Shown: positions 1 to 5,941, counted from the stretch's first letter. The stretch is 7,884 bases of DNA from Chloroflexota bacterium (GCA_020848055.1 JADLBB010000016.1:1-7884); one strand, 5' to 3'. Notes: generated by a model from the sequence alone, not told the origin. Numbers and translations: made by a program.

Positions 1-833
1 CCATCGGTCTTGCGGCCCAGGCGCTCGGCCTCGACCAGGGCGCGCTGCAACGGATGTGGCCGGTAGCGCGGATCACCGAAGAACTGCTCGAAGACGCTGA
101 TGCTGACCGCCAGGTTGACGTCGGCGCCGATGGCATCGATCAGCTCGAACGGACCCATCCGAAAGCCGATGCCGCGCATGGCACCATCGATGGCCTCGAT
201 GCCGGCCGCGCCCTCGCCCAGGATCCGAAACGCCTCGAGGTAGTACGGGCGCGCGACGCGGTTGACGATGAACCCGGGCGTGTCGGCCACGACCACCGGC
301 GTCTTGCCCAGGCGGCGCGCCAGGAGCGCGACCGCATCGGTGACGGCGGGCTCGGACACCGGTCCGGCGATGACCTCGACCAGTGCCATCAGCGGCACCG
401 GGTTGAAGAAATGCATGCCGACGACGCGCCCGGGTGACCGCGTCGCCGCGGCGATCGAGGCGATCGACAGCGAGCTCGTGTTAGTGGCCAGGATGGCGGT
501 CGGGGCGGCCGTCGCGTCCAGGCGGCGGAACGCGTCGCGCTTAAGCACCAGGTCCTCCGGGATGGCCTCGACCACCAGGTCCGCGGCGGCCAGTGCCTCG
601 ACGCTCTCGACGCCGCGCAGGCGTGCCCGCGCATCGGCGGCATCGGGCGCCGGCATCTGGCCCTTGGCTACCTTGCGATCCAGGAATCCGCCGATGCGCT
701 CGAGAGCGCGGTCGATTGCACCGTCCACCGGGTCGTGCACGAGCACGGACAACCCGGCCTCGGCGGCGACCTGCGCGATGCCCGCTCCCATCGTGCCCGC
801 GCCAAGGACACCGATGGTGCGAATCTCGTTCAT
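1..833 (-). CDS. 3-hydroxyacyl-CoA dehydrogenase, PaaH/PaaC-like (3' end beyond window)
   Basis: This enzyme oxidises (S)-3-hydroxyacyl-CoA to 3-ketoacyl-CoA with NAD+ in the cytoplasm. The first 277 codons are present; the gene continues past the left edge. The N-terminus has the Rossmann motif GVLGAGTMGAGIA (residues 8-20). The catalytic set sits at family spacing: S120 in ATNTSSLSI, H141 in GMHFFNP, E153 in LVEVI and N191 in PGFIVNRV. The C-terminal 3HCDH domain reads GFRMGPFELIDAIGADVN (223-240) then SVFEQFFGDPRYRP. As I recall, this wording is closer to the roughly 475-residue PaaH type, which has a second 3HCDH domain, than to the 280-residue Hbd type, so a second domain may lie outside. 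The ATG overlaps the upstream crotonase stop as ATGA, implying translational coupling. Family call is secure; the phenylacetate-type subclass is inferred. Confidence 0.93.
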   Translation of the reverse strand, partial: MNEIRTIGVLGAGTMGAGIAQVAAEAGLSVLVHDPVDGAIDRALERIGGFLDRKVAKGQMPAPDAADARARLRGVESVEALAAADLVVEAIPEDLVLKRDAFRRLDATAAPTAILATNTSSLSIASIAAATRSPGRVVGMHFFNPVPLMALVEVIAGPVSEPAVTDAVALLARRLGKTPVVVADTPGFIVNRVARPYYLEAFRILGEGAAGIEAIDGAMRGIGFRMGPFELIDAIGADVNLAVSISVFEQFFGDPRYRPHPLQRALVEAERLGRKTD

Positions 834-1615
834 TCGCCGCTGAACCGCGGGGATCGCTTCTCGCTGAAGGCGGCGACTCCCTCGGCGTGGTCGGAGGTGC
901 GTCCGGCGAGCTCCTGCAACGCGGCCTCCGCCGCCAGAGCATCGGTCAACGACGCGTCCTCCGACAGGTTGACCAGGCGCTTGGTCAGCCCGATACCGGC
1001 CGTCGGCCCATCCGCCAGGCGCCGCGCCAGCGCCATGGCCTTCGCATCCAGCTCCGCGGCTGGCACGACGTCCGCGACCAGGCCCGTCTCTTGCGCCTCG
1101 GCGGCGCCCAGCTCGCGCTCGCCCAGCAGGATCTCGAACGCCCGATGCCGGCCGACCGCACGCACGAGCGTTCGGGCCAGTGCCGAGTCCGGCACCAGGC
1201 CGATGCGGTTGAAGGCCGGAACCAAGCGTGCCCCCTCGGCGGCAATCACGATGTCTGCGGCCATGGCCAGCGCGAAGCCGGCGCCCGCGGCCACCCCGTT
1301 GACCGACGCCACGATCGGCTTGGGCAACGCTCGCATGGCCTCGACGAGCGGGTTGTACTCTCGAGCAAGGACCGATCGGAAGTCGCGCTCGCTCTCCGCT
1401 CCGCGCAGGTCGGCGCCGGAGCAGAAGCCCCTGCCGGCACCGGTAAGGATGACCGCCCGCACCGATGGCTGGCGCCCGGCCGCCTTGAACGCGGCGAGCA
1501 ACGCGGCGCGCAATTCGGCGTTCAGTGCGTTGAGCGCATCGGGTCGGTTGAGCGTCAGGACCAGGACGCCGTCTCGGTCGTCCTGCAGCAGGGGGGATGT
1601 CTGATGGTCGGCCAT
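830..1615 (-). CDS. Enoyl-CoA hydratase/isomerase family protein, PaaG-like
   Basis: A 261-residue crotonase-fold protein of normal family length. The oxyanion-hole elements are GFCSGADLR (63-71) and GVAAGAGFALA (107-117). The second loop has Ala where canonical hydratases carry their first catalytic Glu. The second position reads RIGLVPDS with Asp143 in place of Glu. One acidic residue (Asp) with the first Glu lost is the pattern of PaaG-type isomerases, which act on 1,2-epoxyphenylacetyl-CoA or shift double bonds, rather than of water-adding hydratases. The C-terminus carries the common EGVAAFSEKRSPRF motif. It lies 26 bp after the GNAT gene, has no visible Shine-Dalgarno, and a TACAAT hexamer lies 9 nt before the ATG, so it may also start its own transcript. 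It overlaps the downstream dehydrogenase by 4 bp. The family is certain; the substrate is inferred from neighbours. Confidence 0.92.
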   Translation of the reverse strand: MADHQTSPLLQDDRDGVLVLTLNRPDALNALNAELRAALLAAFKAAGRQPSVRAVILTGAGRGFCSGADLRGAESERDFRSVLAREYNPLVEAMRALPKPIVASVNGVAAGAGFALAMAADIVIAAEGARLVPAFNRIGLVPDSALARTLVRAVGRHRAFEILLGERELGAAEAQETGLVADVVPAAELDAKAMALARRLADGPTAGIGLTKRLVNLSEDASLTDALAAEAALQELAGRTSDHAEGVAAFSEKRSPRFSGE

Positions 1616-1624
1616 GCGAGGCCG

Positions 1625-1630
1625 ATTGTA
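1625..1630 (-). promoter_or_regulatory. Possible internal -10 element before the PaaG-like gene
   Basis: On the minus strand the 26-bp gap after the GNAT stop contains TACAAT, an excellent -10 hexamer, followed by 9 nt and the ATG at 1615. No Shine-Dalgarno is present. A transcript starting 6-7 nt after the hexamer would have a leader of only 2-3 nt. No convincing -35 is seen, and that region would lie inside the GNAT coding sequence. This would give the PaaG-like and dehydrogenase genes a separate, nearly leaderless transcript. Confidence 0.4.
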
Positions 1631-1641
1631 CGGGCGCCGGG

Positions 1642-2571
1642 TCAGCGCGGGAGCGTCAGGTAACTGCCGGCGTCGGCCATGCCGACCACCTCGTACAGGC
1701 GATGCGCCACCAGGCGTTGCGATCCGCTCTCGAGCTTGGCGGCCACGGCACCGCGCGTAAGGGCCTCGGCGAACGCCGCATCCAGCAGCGCCGCGCCGAT
1801 GTCACGGCCTCGCGCCGCCTCGGTGACGATGAGGTCCGGGATCCACGCCTCGAGCAATCCGTCAACCAGGCGCCGGCGGAACTCGAGGCTGATGAAGCCC
1901 ACTGCCCTGCCATCCGCGCGGGCGAGCATCGAGCCGGTTTCGGCCCGGGCGACGTGCATGGCGAATGTGCGGCGCAGCGCCGGCAGCTTCTCGTCGGTCG
2001 GCGCCGGGCGCCCCAGCTCCGCGAGGAGGCGGGTCGTGGACTCGAAGTCGGCGTCATCGTCGGTGATGCGCGCGATCTCGACGCCCGGGGCCGGCTCGAT
2101 CGCGCGCACCGCCACTGGCGCGATCTCGTAGAACTTGCCGAGGTCGCTGAAGCCGGCGGCACCGAACAGGCCGAAGGCAGCGGACTGGTCGCGGCGCAGC
2201 TCGACCTCGACCTGGTGGCCGCCGCGCAGGCGCCACTCGGCGATCGCCGCTGCCAGCAGCGCCCGCCCGATCCCCCGTCCGCGGTGGGCCCCGACCACCC
2301 GCAGGTCGCCGACCCAGCCCTCGAACGTGGCGTGGTTCAGCCTGCGCCGGAACCGAAAGTCGATGAGCCCGGTGGGCTCATCGTCGTGGGTGGCGAGGAG
2401 CCCCGAGCAGTCCACGTCACCGACGAGTTGCCCGAGGAACGCCGCCCCTGGGGAGAACCCGAGCGCCTGCAGCGCACTGCCATCATCACGCCCGAGCGGC
2501 CGGATCTCGACGCCCTCGGGTCGAGGCACTGCCAGCCCGCCAACGGGGCTGTCGGGATTGCCGAGGTTCAT
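1642..2571 (-). CDS. Tandem GNAT-family N-acetyltransferase
   Basis: A 309-residue protein with two GNAT acetyl-CoA-binding folds in a row. Domain 1 spans about residues 20-155, with motif A VVGAHRGRGIGRALL at 92-106 (RxxGxG at 97-102) and the closing element AAFGLFGAAGF. Domain 2 spans about 164-309, with motif A TEAARGRDIGAALL at 250-263 and closing element AHRLYEVVGM. In domain 2 the first motif glycine is Asp257, so one half may bind acetyl-CoA less well. The acceptor cannot be read from sequence; members of this group modify amines of small molecules, antibiotics or proteins. It sits inside an acyl-CoA catabolic operon and starts with an ATGA overlap on the preceding hydratase, with AAGGG just before the ATG. 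A role in the pathway or in regulating its enzymes by acetylation is only speculation. Confidence 0.88.
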   Translation of the reverse strand: MNLGNPDSPVGGLAVPRPEGVEIRPLGRDDGSALQALGFSPGAAFLGQLVGDVDCSGLLATHDDEPTGLIDFRFRRRLNHATFEGWVGDLRVVGAHRGRGIGRALLAAAIAEWRLRGGHQVEVELRRDQSAAFGLFGAAGFSDLGKFYEIAPVAVRAIEPAPGVEIARITDDDADFESTTRLLAELGRPAPTDEKLPALRRTFAMHVARAETGSMLARADGRAVGFISLEFRRRLVDGLLEAWIPDLIVTEAARGRDIGAALLDAAFAEALTRGAVAAKLESGSQRLVAHRLYEVVGMADAGSYLTLPR

Positions 2572-3350
2572 CGACCCTTGAAGTCCGGCGCGCGCTTCTC
2601 CAGGAAGGCGGCCATGCCCTCCTTCTGGTCCTCGGAGGCGAACAACAGGTAGAACAGGCGGCGCTCGTGGGCGAGCGCATCGGTCAGGCTCATCTCGTAC
2701 GCGGCATTGATGGCCTCCTTGGCCAGGCGCAGGGCGATCGGGCTCTTGGTGGCGATCTGCGCCGCCAGGGTCAGCGCGTCCTCGACGACCAGCTCGTCCT
2801 GGGTGACCTGCGCCACCAGGCCGGCGGCCTCCGCCTCGCGCGCGCCGATCGGCTCACCGGTCAGGACCATGCGCATGGCCTTGCTCTTGCCGATGGCGCG
2901 AGTCAGGCGCTGCGTGCCACCGGCGCCCGGAATGACCCCGATGCTGATCTCCGGCTGCCCGAACTTCGCGCCCTCGCCGGCCACGATGAGGTCGAGCGTC
3001 ATGGCCAACTCGCAGCCGCCACCGAGCGCCCAGCCGTTGACCGCGGCAATGACCGGCTTGGTGATCCGGCGAATCCGATCCCATTGGCCGATGCGGTTGG
3101 TGACGAGCATGTCGATCGGGCTGGCGCCGGCCATCTCGCCGATGTCGGCGCCCGCGGCGAAGGCCCGCTCGTTGCCGGTGACCACGATGGCGCGGACCCC
3201 CTCGTCGCGGTCCAGTTCTTCCAGCGCCACGCACAGCGCGTCCATGACCGCGCCGTTCAACGCGTTGAGCTGCTTCGGCCGGTTCAGCCTGACCAGGGCC
3301 GTCCGTTGCTCGGGCTGGCGCTCGACGACGACGAGCGGCTCGTCGGTCAC
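2568..3350 (-). CDS. Enoyl-CoA hydratase (canonical crotonase, PaaF/short-chain ECH type)
   Basis: This enzyme hydrates trans-2-enoyl-CoA to (S)-3-hydroxyacyl-CoA. I place the start at the GTG at 3350, giving 260 residues. It overlaps the upstream stop as GTGA and has GGAGAAGG 4 nt before it. An in-frame ATG at 3434 would add 28 residues that lie within the upstream gene and do not resemble the family. The oxyanion hole is FAAGADI (64-70) and ALGGGCELA (108-116). Both catalytic glutamates are present: E114 in GGGCELA and E134 in GQPEISIGVIPGAGGTQRL, matching rat Glu144 and Glu164. It is therefore a working hydratase, unlike the PaaG-like neighbour. It probably hands its product to the 3-hydroxyacyl-CoA dehydrogenase at the end of the operon. 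Short-chain, crotonyl or dehydroadipyl specificity cannot be told apart. Confidence 0.94.
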   Translation of the reverse strand: MTDEPLVVVERQPEQRTALVRLNRPKQLNALNGAVMDALCVALEELDRDEGVRAIVVTGNERAFAAGADIGEMAGASPIDMLVTNRIGQWDRIRRITKPVIAAVNGWALGGGCELAMTLDLIVAGEGAKFGQPEISIGVIPGAGGTQRLTRAIGKSKAMRMVLTGEPIGAREAEAAGLVAQVTQDELVVEDALTLAAQIATKSPIALRLAKEAINAAYEMSLTDALAHERRLFYLLFASEDQKEGMAAFLEKRAPDFKGR

Positions 3351-4306
3351 TGCACCTTCTCCCACGGGTTGGGCAGGGCCGTCCCGCAACCAGGGCAGTA
3401 CTTCGCCGATGCCGGCAGCCCGGTCTCGCCGCACTCGGCGCAGGTCCGACCCGCTCCGGCCTGGAGACGGCGCAGCTCGGCGAAGCGCGGCGAGCGCTTC
3501 TCGTGGAAGGCGGCCACCGCCTCCTTCGTCTCATCGGCGGTCGAATGGATGGCCAGCCAGTCGCGGGCGTGCTCGATCGTCTGCGACCAGACCAGGTCGC
3601 GCCACCAGTTGAGCTGGGTCTTGGTGTAGCGCAGGGCCTCGGGCAACTTGCGCACCAGCTTGGCGGCCAACTCGGCCACCGTGGCGTCCAGGTCGGCACG
3701 CGGGACGACTCGCGACACGAGTCCCCAGTCGAGGGCCTGGGCCGGCGAGATCGGCTCGCACAGCATCACGATCTCTCGCGCCCTTCGATCGCCGACCACC
3801 AGCGGCAGCCACTGCGTCGCGCCGCCGGCCGGCACCGAGCCGTGCTCCGGCCCGACGTGGCGAATGTAGGCGTCGTCGACCATGACCGACAGGTCGCAGG
3901 CGAGCTGCAGCTCCTGGCCGCCACCCACGCACACGCCGTTGATGCGGGCGATCGTCGGCTTGCCGATGTGCCGCAGCCGATCGTGCATCTCGATGAACGC
4001 GCCCATCCAGCGCCAGTACTGGCCCGATGTCGAGCCCATCAACGCCTGCTCGTCGAGGTCCGCGCCGGTGCAGAACGCGCGGTCCCCGCTGCCGGTCACC
4101 ACCACCACCGCCACCGAGTCGTCCCACGAGGCCTGCTCGAACGCGTCCGACAGCTCCTTGAGCGTCGGCAGATCGAGAGCGTTGAGAACGTCGGGGCGGG
4201 TGATCGTGACGGTGGCAACACCGGTCTCGGCGTCGCGCTCGTAGCGGATGCGCTCGTAGCCGAGCGTGGCGGGGTCCGCGGCGACCGGGGAGCCCGGCTC
4301 AGGCAT
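3347..4306 (-). CDS. Crotonase fused to a C-terminal zinc ribbon, possible ring-hydrolysing type
   Basis: With the ATG at 4306 the protein has 319 residues. This start has GGAG 10 nt upstream and overlaps the EthD stop by 8 bp; an ATG at 4324 would add MRSRHP but lacks a ribosome site. Residues about 15-275 form a crotonase domain with CTGADL (79-84), GVCVGGGQELQ (E132) and VGPEHGSVPAGGATQWLP (E154, H155), then LCEPISPAQALDWGLV. The HGS-x3-GGAT and LCEP patterns recall, from memory, Oah/BamA ring-opening 6-oxocyclohex-1-ene-1-carbonyl-CoA hydrolases more than hydratases. MenB/BadI relatives, as I recall, read GSFDAGYGS here. After a linker, residues 285-310 form a zinc ribbon with C289, C292, C304 and C307 (CAEC and CPGC knuckles). 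Such a ribbon is unusual on a crotonase; it may serve stability or partner docking. Fold and ribbon are clear; ring hydrolysis is inference. Confidence 0.88.
   Translation of the reverse strand: MPEPGSPVAADPATLGYERIRYERDAETGVATVTITRPDVLNALDLPTLKELSDAFEQASWDDSVAVVVVTGSGDRAFCTGADLDEQALMGSTSGQYWRWMGAFIEMHDRLRHIGKPTIARINGVCVGGGQELQLACDLSVMVDDAYIRHVGPEHGSVPAGGATQWLPLVVGDRRAREIVMLCEPISPAQALDWGLVSRVVPRADLDATVAELAAKLVRKLPEALRYTKTQLNWWRDLVWSQTIEHARDWLAIHSTADETKEAVAAFHEKRSPRFAELRRLQAGAGRTCAECGETGLPASAKYCPGCGTALPNPWEKVQ
3355..3362 (-). promoter_or_regulatory. Ribosome binding site that fixes the GTG start at 3350
   Basis: The minus strand reads GGAGAAGG, 4 nt before GTG, inside the last codons of the upstream zinc-ribbon crotonase. 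Together with the GTGA stop/start overlap it supports the GTG over the longer ATG start at 3434. Confidence 0.6.
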
Positions 4307-4616
4307 CGGGTGCCGGCTCCGCATCGGGGGCGATGAACAGGGTCACGCCGGCCGAGGCGAAGTTGCGCAGGTCGCGCGCGCTCTCGATCCCGGCCTCGGA
4401 TGACAACGCCGCGGCGAGGTCCGCATCGGTGTCGAAGATCATCTCGACCACGAGGTGATATGGCGCCGGACGGCCTGCCACCCCGAGCGGCCGGGTGAGG
4501 CGCACATCGCGCAGGTTCGGGTAGCGTGCCACGATCGGCGAGTGAACGTCACTGTAGTGGGCGTCGAACGCCGTGGGGTCCTCGGGGACGTTGTACAGGG
4601 CGACGAGCCGCGGCAT
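4299..4616 (-). CDS. EthD-family small protein
   Basis: A 105-residue protein with the EthD fold, a ferredoxin-like alpha/beta barrel that usually dimerises. It matches the family along its length: ALYNVPEDPTAFDAHY, then VHSPIVARYPNLRDVRL (with His25), APYHLVVEMIFDTDADLAAAL, and NFASAGVTLF near the end. The name comes from the ethyl tert-butyl ether operon, where EthD is needed with a ferredoxin and a P450. Other members act in polyketide or quinone chemistry, and most have no assigned reaction. The ATG at 4616 lies 4 bp after the ferredoxin stop, with AGCGGG just before it. Reading further upstream would enter the ferredoxin gene out of frame, so this start is preferred. Pairing with a ferredoxin recalls the eth arrangement, but no P450 is in the window. 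Confidence 0.85.
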   Translation of the reverse strand: MPRLVALYNVPEDPTAFDAHYSDVHSPIVARYPNLRDVRLTRPLGVAGRPAPYHLVVEMIFDTDADLAAALSSEAGIESARDLRNFASAGVTLFIAPDAEPAPDA

Positions 4617-4620
4617 CCCG

Positions 4621-4881
4621 CTAGCGCTTGTAATAGTCGGCGTTGATCTGGGTGTAACCGACCCACTGGTCCGGTACGGCGTCCTCGGCGAAGATCGCGA
4701 ACACAGGGCACTCCGGCTCGCACGCGCCGCAGTCGATGCACTCGTCGGGGTCGATGTAGAGCTGAGCCATGATCTCGAAGTCGGGTTCGGTCGGGGCCGG
4801 GTGGATGCAGTCGACCGGACACACGTCGACGCAGCTGGCGTCCTTGACGCCGATGCAGGGCTCAGCAATCACGTAGGTCAT
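4621..4881 (-). CDS. fdxA: 7Fe ferredoxin ([3Fe-4S][4Fe-4S]), FdxA type
   Basis: An 86-residue soluble electron carrier. The start MTYVIAEPC is the usual one for this family. Cysteines lie at 9, 17, 21, 25, 48, 51, 54 and 58. By analogy with Azotobacter ferredoxin I, C9, C17 and C58 bind the [3Fe-4S] cluster, C21, C48, C51 and C54 bind the [4Fe-4S] cluster, and C25 is the free cysteine. The loop between C25 and C48 (22 residues, including APTEPDFE) is longer than in mycobacterial FdxA. The end, VPDQWVGYTQINADYYK, matches the family tail. It is the first gene of the minus-strand operon. GGAGG lies 15 nt before the ATG, rather far for a Shine-Dalgarno, but no nearer in-frame start exists. Its redox partner is not in the window. 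Confidence 0.95.
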   Translation of the reverse strand: MTYVIAEPCIGVKDASCVDVCPVDCIHPAPTEPDFEIMAQLYIDPDECIDCGACEPECPVFAIFAEDAVPDQWVGYTQINADYYKR

Positions 4882-4896
4882 GGCGCGCTCGGGTTG

Positions 4897-4901
4897 CCTC
4901 C
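4897..4901 (-). promoter_or_regulatory. Possible Shine-Dalgarno of the ferredoxin gene
   Basis: GGAGG on the minus strand, 15 nt before the ATG at 4881. The core is good but the spacing is longer than the usual 5-10 nt, so its use is uncertain. Confidence 0.35.
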
Positions 4902-4924
4902 AAAGGTCAGCGGGGTCGCTTCGG

Positions 4925-4930
4925 AGTCTA
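4925..4930 (-). promoter_or_regulatory. Candidate -10 element for the ferredoxin-led operon
   Basis: The minus strand reads GTGTAGACTCC, containing the TAnnnT hexamer TAGACT. A start 6-7 nt downstream would give a leader of about 35 nt that includes GGAGG. No clear -35 is visible in this GC-rich 94-bp divergent gap. Confidence 0.35.
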
Positions 4931-4962
4931 CACCCCCGCGCCCGCCGTGACGCTCCGACCGC

Positions 4963-4968
4963 TACGAT
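4963..4968 (+). promoter_or_regulatory. -10 element of a probable leaderless promoter (aldolase gene)
   Basis: TACGAT is followed by 7 nt and then the ATG at 4976. There is no Shine-Dalgarno. In actinobacteria and similar GC-rich lineages this spacing marks transcripts that begin at the start codon. The same layout precedes the SLH gene. It argues against the in-frame ATG at 4967, which overlaps the hexamer. No -35 is recognisable. Confidence 0.55.
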
Positions 4969-4975
4969 GCCAACC

Positions 4976-5866
4976 ATGTGGATCACCGACCTCGGCCATC
5001 GCCCCCTGATCGCGGCGGCCGCCACGCCGCTGTCGGCGGACGGCTCGACCATCGACACCGATGCCATCGGCCCTTACGCCGAGTTCCTGGTCGCCCACGG
5101 CGCCGATGGCGTCTTCGCCTGCGGCACCACCGGCGAGGGGGTGCTGCTCTCGGTCGAGGAACGTCGCGAGGTCGCCGATGCCTACCGCGACGCGCTCGAG
5201 GGCGTCCTCGTCGTCCACGCCGGGGCGCAATCCACGGCCGACACGGTGGCCCTGGCACGGCACGCGGTCGAGATCGGCGCCGATGCGGTGGCTGTCATCC
5301 CGCCCCCCTACTTCCCGCTCGACTCTGACGCGCTAACCGCCCACTTCGCGGCGGCCGCGCGCGCCTGCTCCCCGCTGCCGTTCTTCTGCTACGCGTTCGC
5401 GCCCCGCTCAGGCTATCCGCTGCCGGTCGAGGTGGTGCGTCGCCTGGCCTCGATGGTGGACAACCTGGCGGGCCTCAAGGTCAGCGAGTCGCCGTTCTCC
5501 GCCGTGGCACCGTACCTGGAACTGGGCCTGCCGGTGCTGATCGGTAACGAGCCGCTGCTGGCACCGGGGCTGGAGCACGGCGCGGTTGGGACCGTCTCGG
5601 GCATGGCCGCGGCCTTTCCCGACGTCGTTCGCGCAGCGCTCGACCGACCGGACCCCGATGCCATGGCCAACCTCGCCAGCCTGCGCGGGGCGCTGGGCGC
5701 GGGCGGCGAGTTCATCGCCGCGGTCAAGCACGCCCTGGGTCGCCGCGGCGTGGCGGTCGGCCCCGGCATGCGAGCGCCGCTGCGGGCGTTGACCGGCGCC
5801 GAGACGACCGCCCTCGACGAGAGGCTGGCGCCATGGCTGGAGAGCACCGCCGGCGCATCGGCCTGA
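4976..5866 (+). CDS. DHDPS/NAL-family (DapA-like) Schiff-base aldolase or lyase
   Basis: A 296-residue TIM-barrel protein of normal family length. Residues 50-54 give GTTGE, the pyruvate-carboxylate-binding signature. Y139 lies in FFCYAFAPRSG where family members have YNxPxRTG, and R144 is at the arginine position used by true dihydrodipicolinate synthases. K168 in LAGLKVSES is the Schiff-base lysine. NEPLLAPGLEHGAVGTVSGMAAAFP (191-215) is the usual late-barrel region. The family includes dihydrodipicolinate synthase, N-acetylneuraminate lyase, keto-deoxy sugar-acid aldolases and aromatic hydratase-aldolases. The YAFAP variant and lack of lysine-pathway neighbours leave the substrate open; divergence from an acyl-CoA operon hints at catabolism. 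I chose ATG 4976 because TACGAT lies 7 nt upstream and no Shine-Dalgarno exists. ATG 4967 would add three residues. Confidence 0.92.
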   Translation: MWITDLGHRPLIAAAATPLSADGSTIDTDAIGPYAEFLVAHGADGVFACGTTGEGVLLSVEERREVADAYRDALEGVLVVHAGAQSTADTVALARHAVEIGADAVAVIPPPYFPLDSDALTAHFAAAARACSPLPFFCYAFAPRSGYPLPVEVVRRLASMVDNLAGLKVSESPFSAVAPYLELGLPVLIGNEPLLAPGLEHGAVGTVSGMAAAFPDVVRAALDRPDPDAMANLASLRGALGAGGEFIAAVKHALGRRGVAVGPGMRAPLRALTGAETTALDERLAPWLESTAGASA

Positions 5867-5882
5867 CGAACGAACGACCTAT

Positions 5883-5905
5883 CCGGCCTACCCCGATCGG
5901 GCCGG
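5883..5905. repeat. Inverted repeat between the aldolase and SLH genes
   Basis: The arms CCGGCC (5883-5888) and GGCCGG (5900-5905) flank 11 nt, and the perfect palindrome CCCGATCGGG (5892-5901) overlaps the right arm. It begins 17 bp after the aldolase stop and ends 23 bp before the SLH -10 element. It could be a terminator stem, though no T-tract follows, or an operator upstream of the SLH promoter. A second palindrome, CCCGCGGCGGG, is at 5916-5926. Short palindromes are common at this GC content, so function is unproven. Confidence 0.3.
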
Positions 5906-5928
5906 TGCCAGTGATCCCGCGGCGGGGC

Positions 5929-5934
5929 TAGCGT
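5929..5934 (+). promoter_or_regulatory. -10 element of a probable leaderless promoter (SLH gene)
   Basis: TAGCGT is followed by exactly 7 nt and the ATG at 5942, the same spacing as at the aldolase gene. No Shine-Dalgarno precedes the ATG. This favours ATG 5942 over the in-frame GTG at 5933, which lies inside the hexamer. Confidence 0.5.
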
Positions 5935-5941
5935 GGTCGTC

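Noticed and set aside
593..1663. Long plus-strand open frame (356 codons) opposite the PaaG-like and dehydrogenase genes
   Set aside because: Arg/Gly/Ala-rich, no recognisable domain, and antisense to two well-supported genes. Such open frames are expected at this GC content.
1597..2652. Long plus-strand open frame (351 codons) opposite the GNAT gene
   Set aside because: The minus-strand frame shows two clear GNAT motifs; the plus-strand translation resembles no family and has shadow-frame composition.
3351..3434. N-terminal extension of the enoyl-CoA hydratase to the ATG at 3434
   Set aside because: The 28 extra residues overlap the zinc ribbon of the upstream gene and do not look like the family. 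The GTG at 3350 has a strong ribosome site and a GTGA overlap.
2667..3629. Plus-strand open frame (320 codons) opposite the hydratase
   Set aside because: Antisense to an enoyl-CoA hydratase with both catalytic glutamates; no domain in the shadow translation.
4617..4868. Extension of the EthD frame upstream to 4868
   Set aside because: The extra part is Ser/Thr/Arg-rich and lies out of frame over the ferredoxin gene, whose cysteine motifs are unmistakable.
4946..4952. GTGACG as a -35 element for the aldolase promoter
   Set aside because: It lies only about 10 bp from TACGAT, too close for a normal 16-19 bp spacer.
4880..4975. Extension of the aldolase frame upstream to 4880
   Set aside because: It would cross the divergent promoter gap and encodes no family sequence; the TACGAT-7-ATG arrangement supports 4976.
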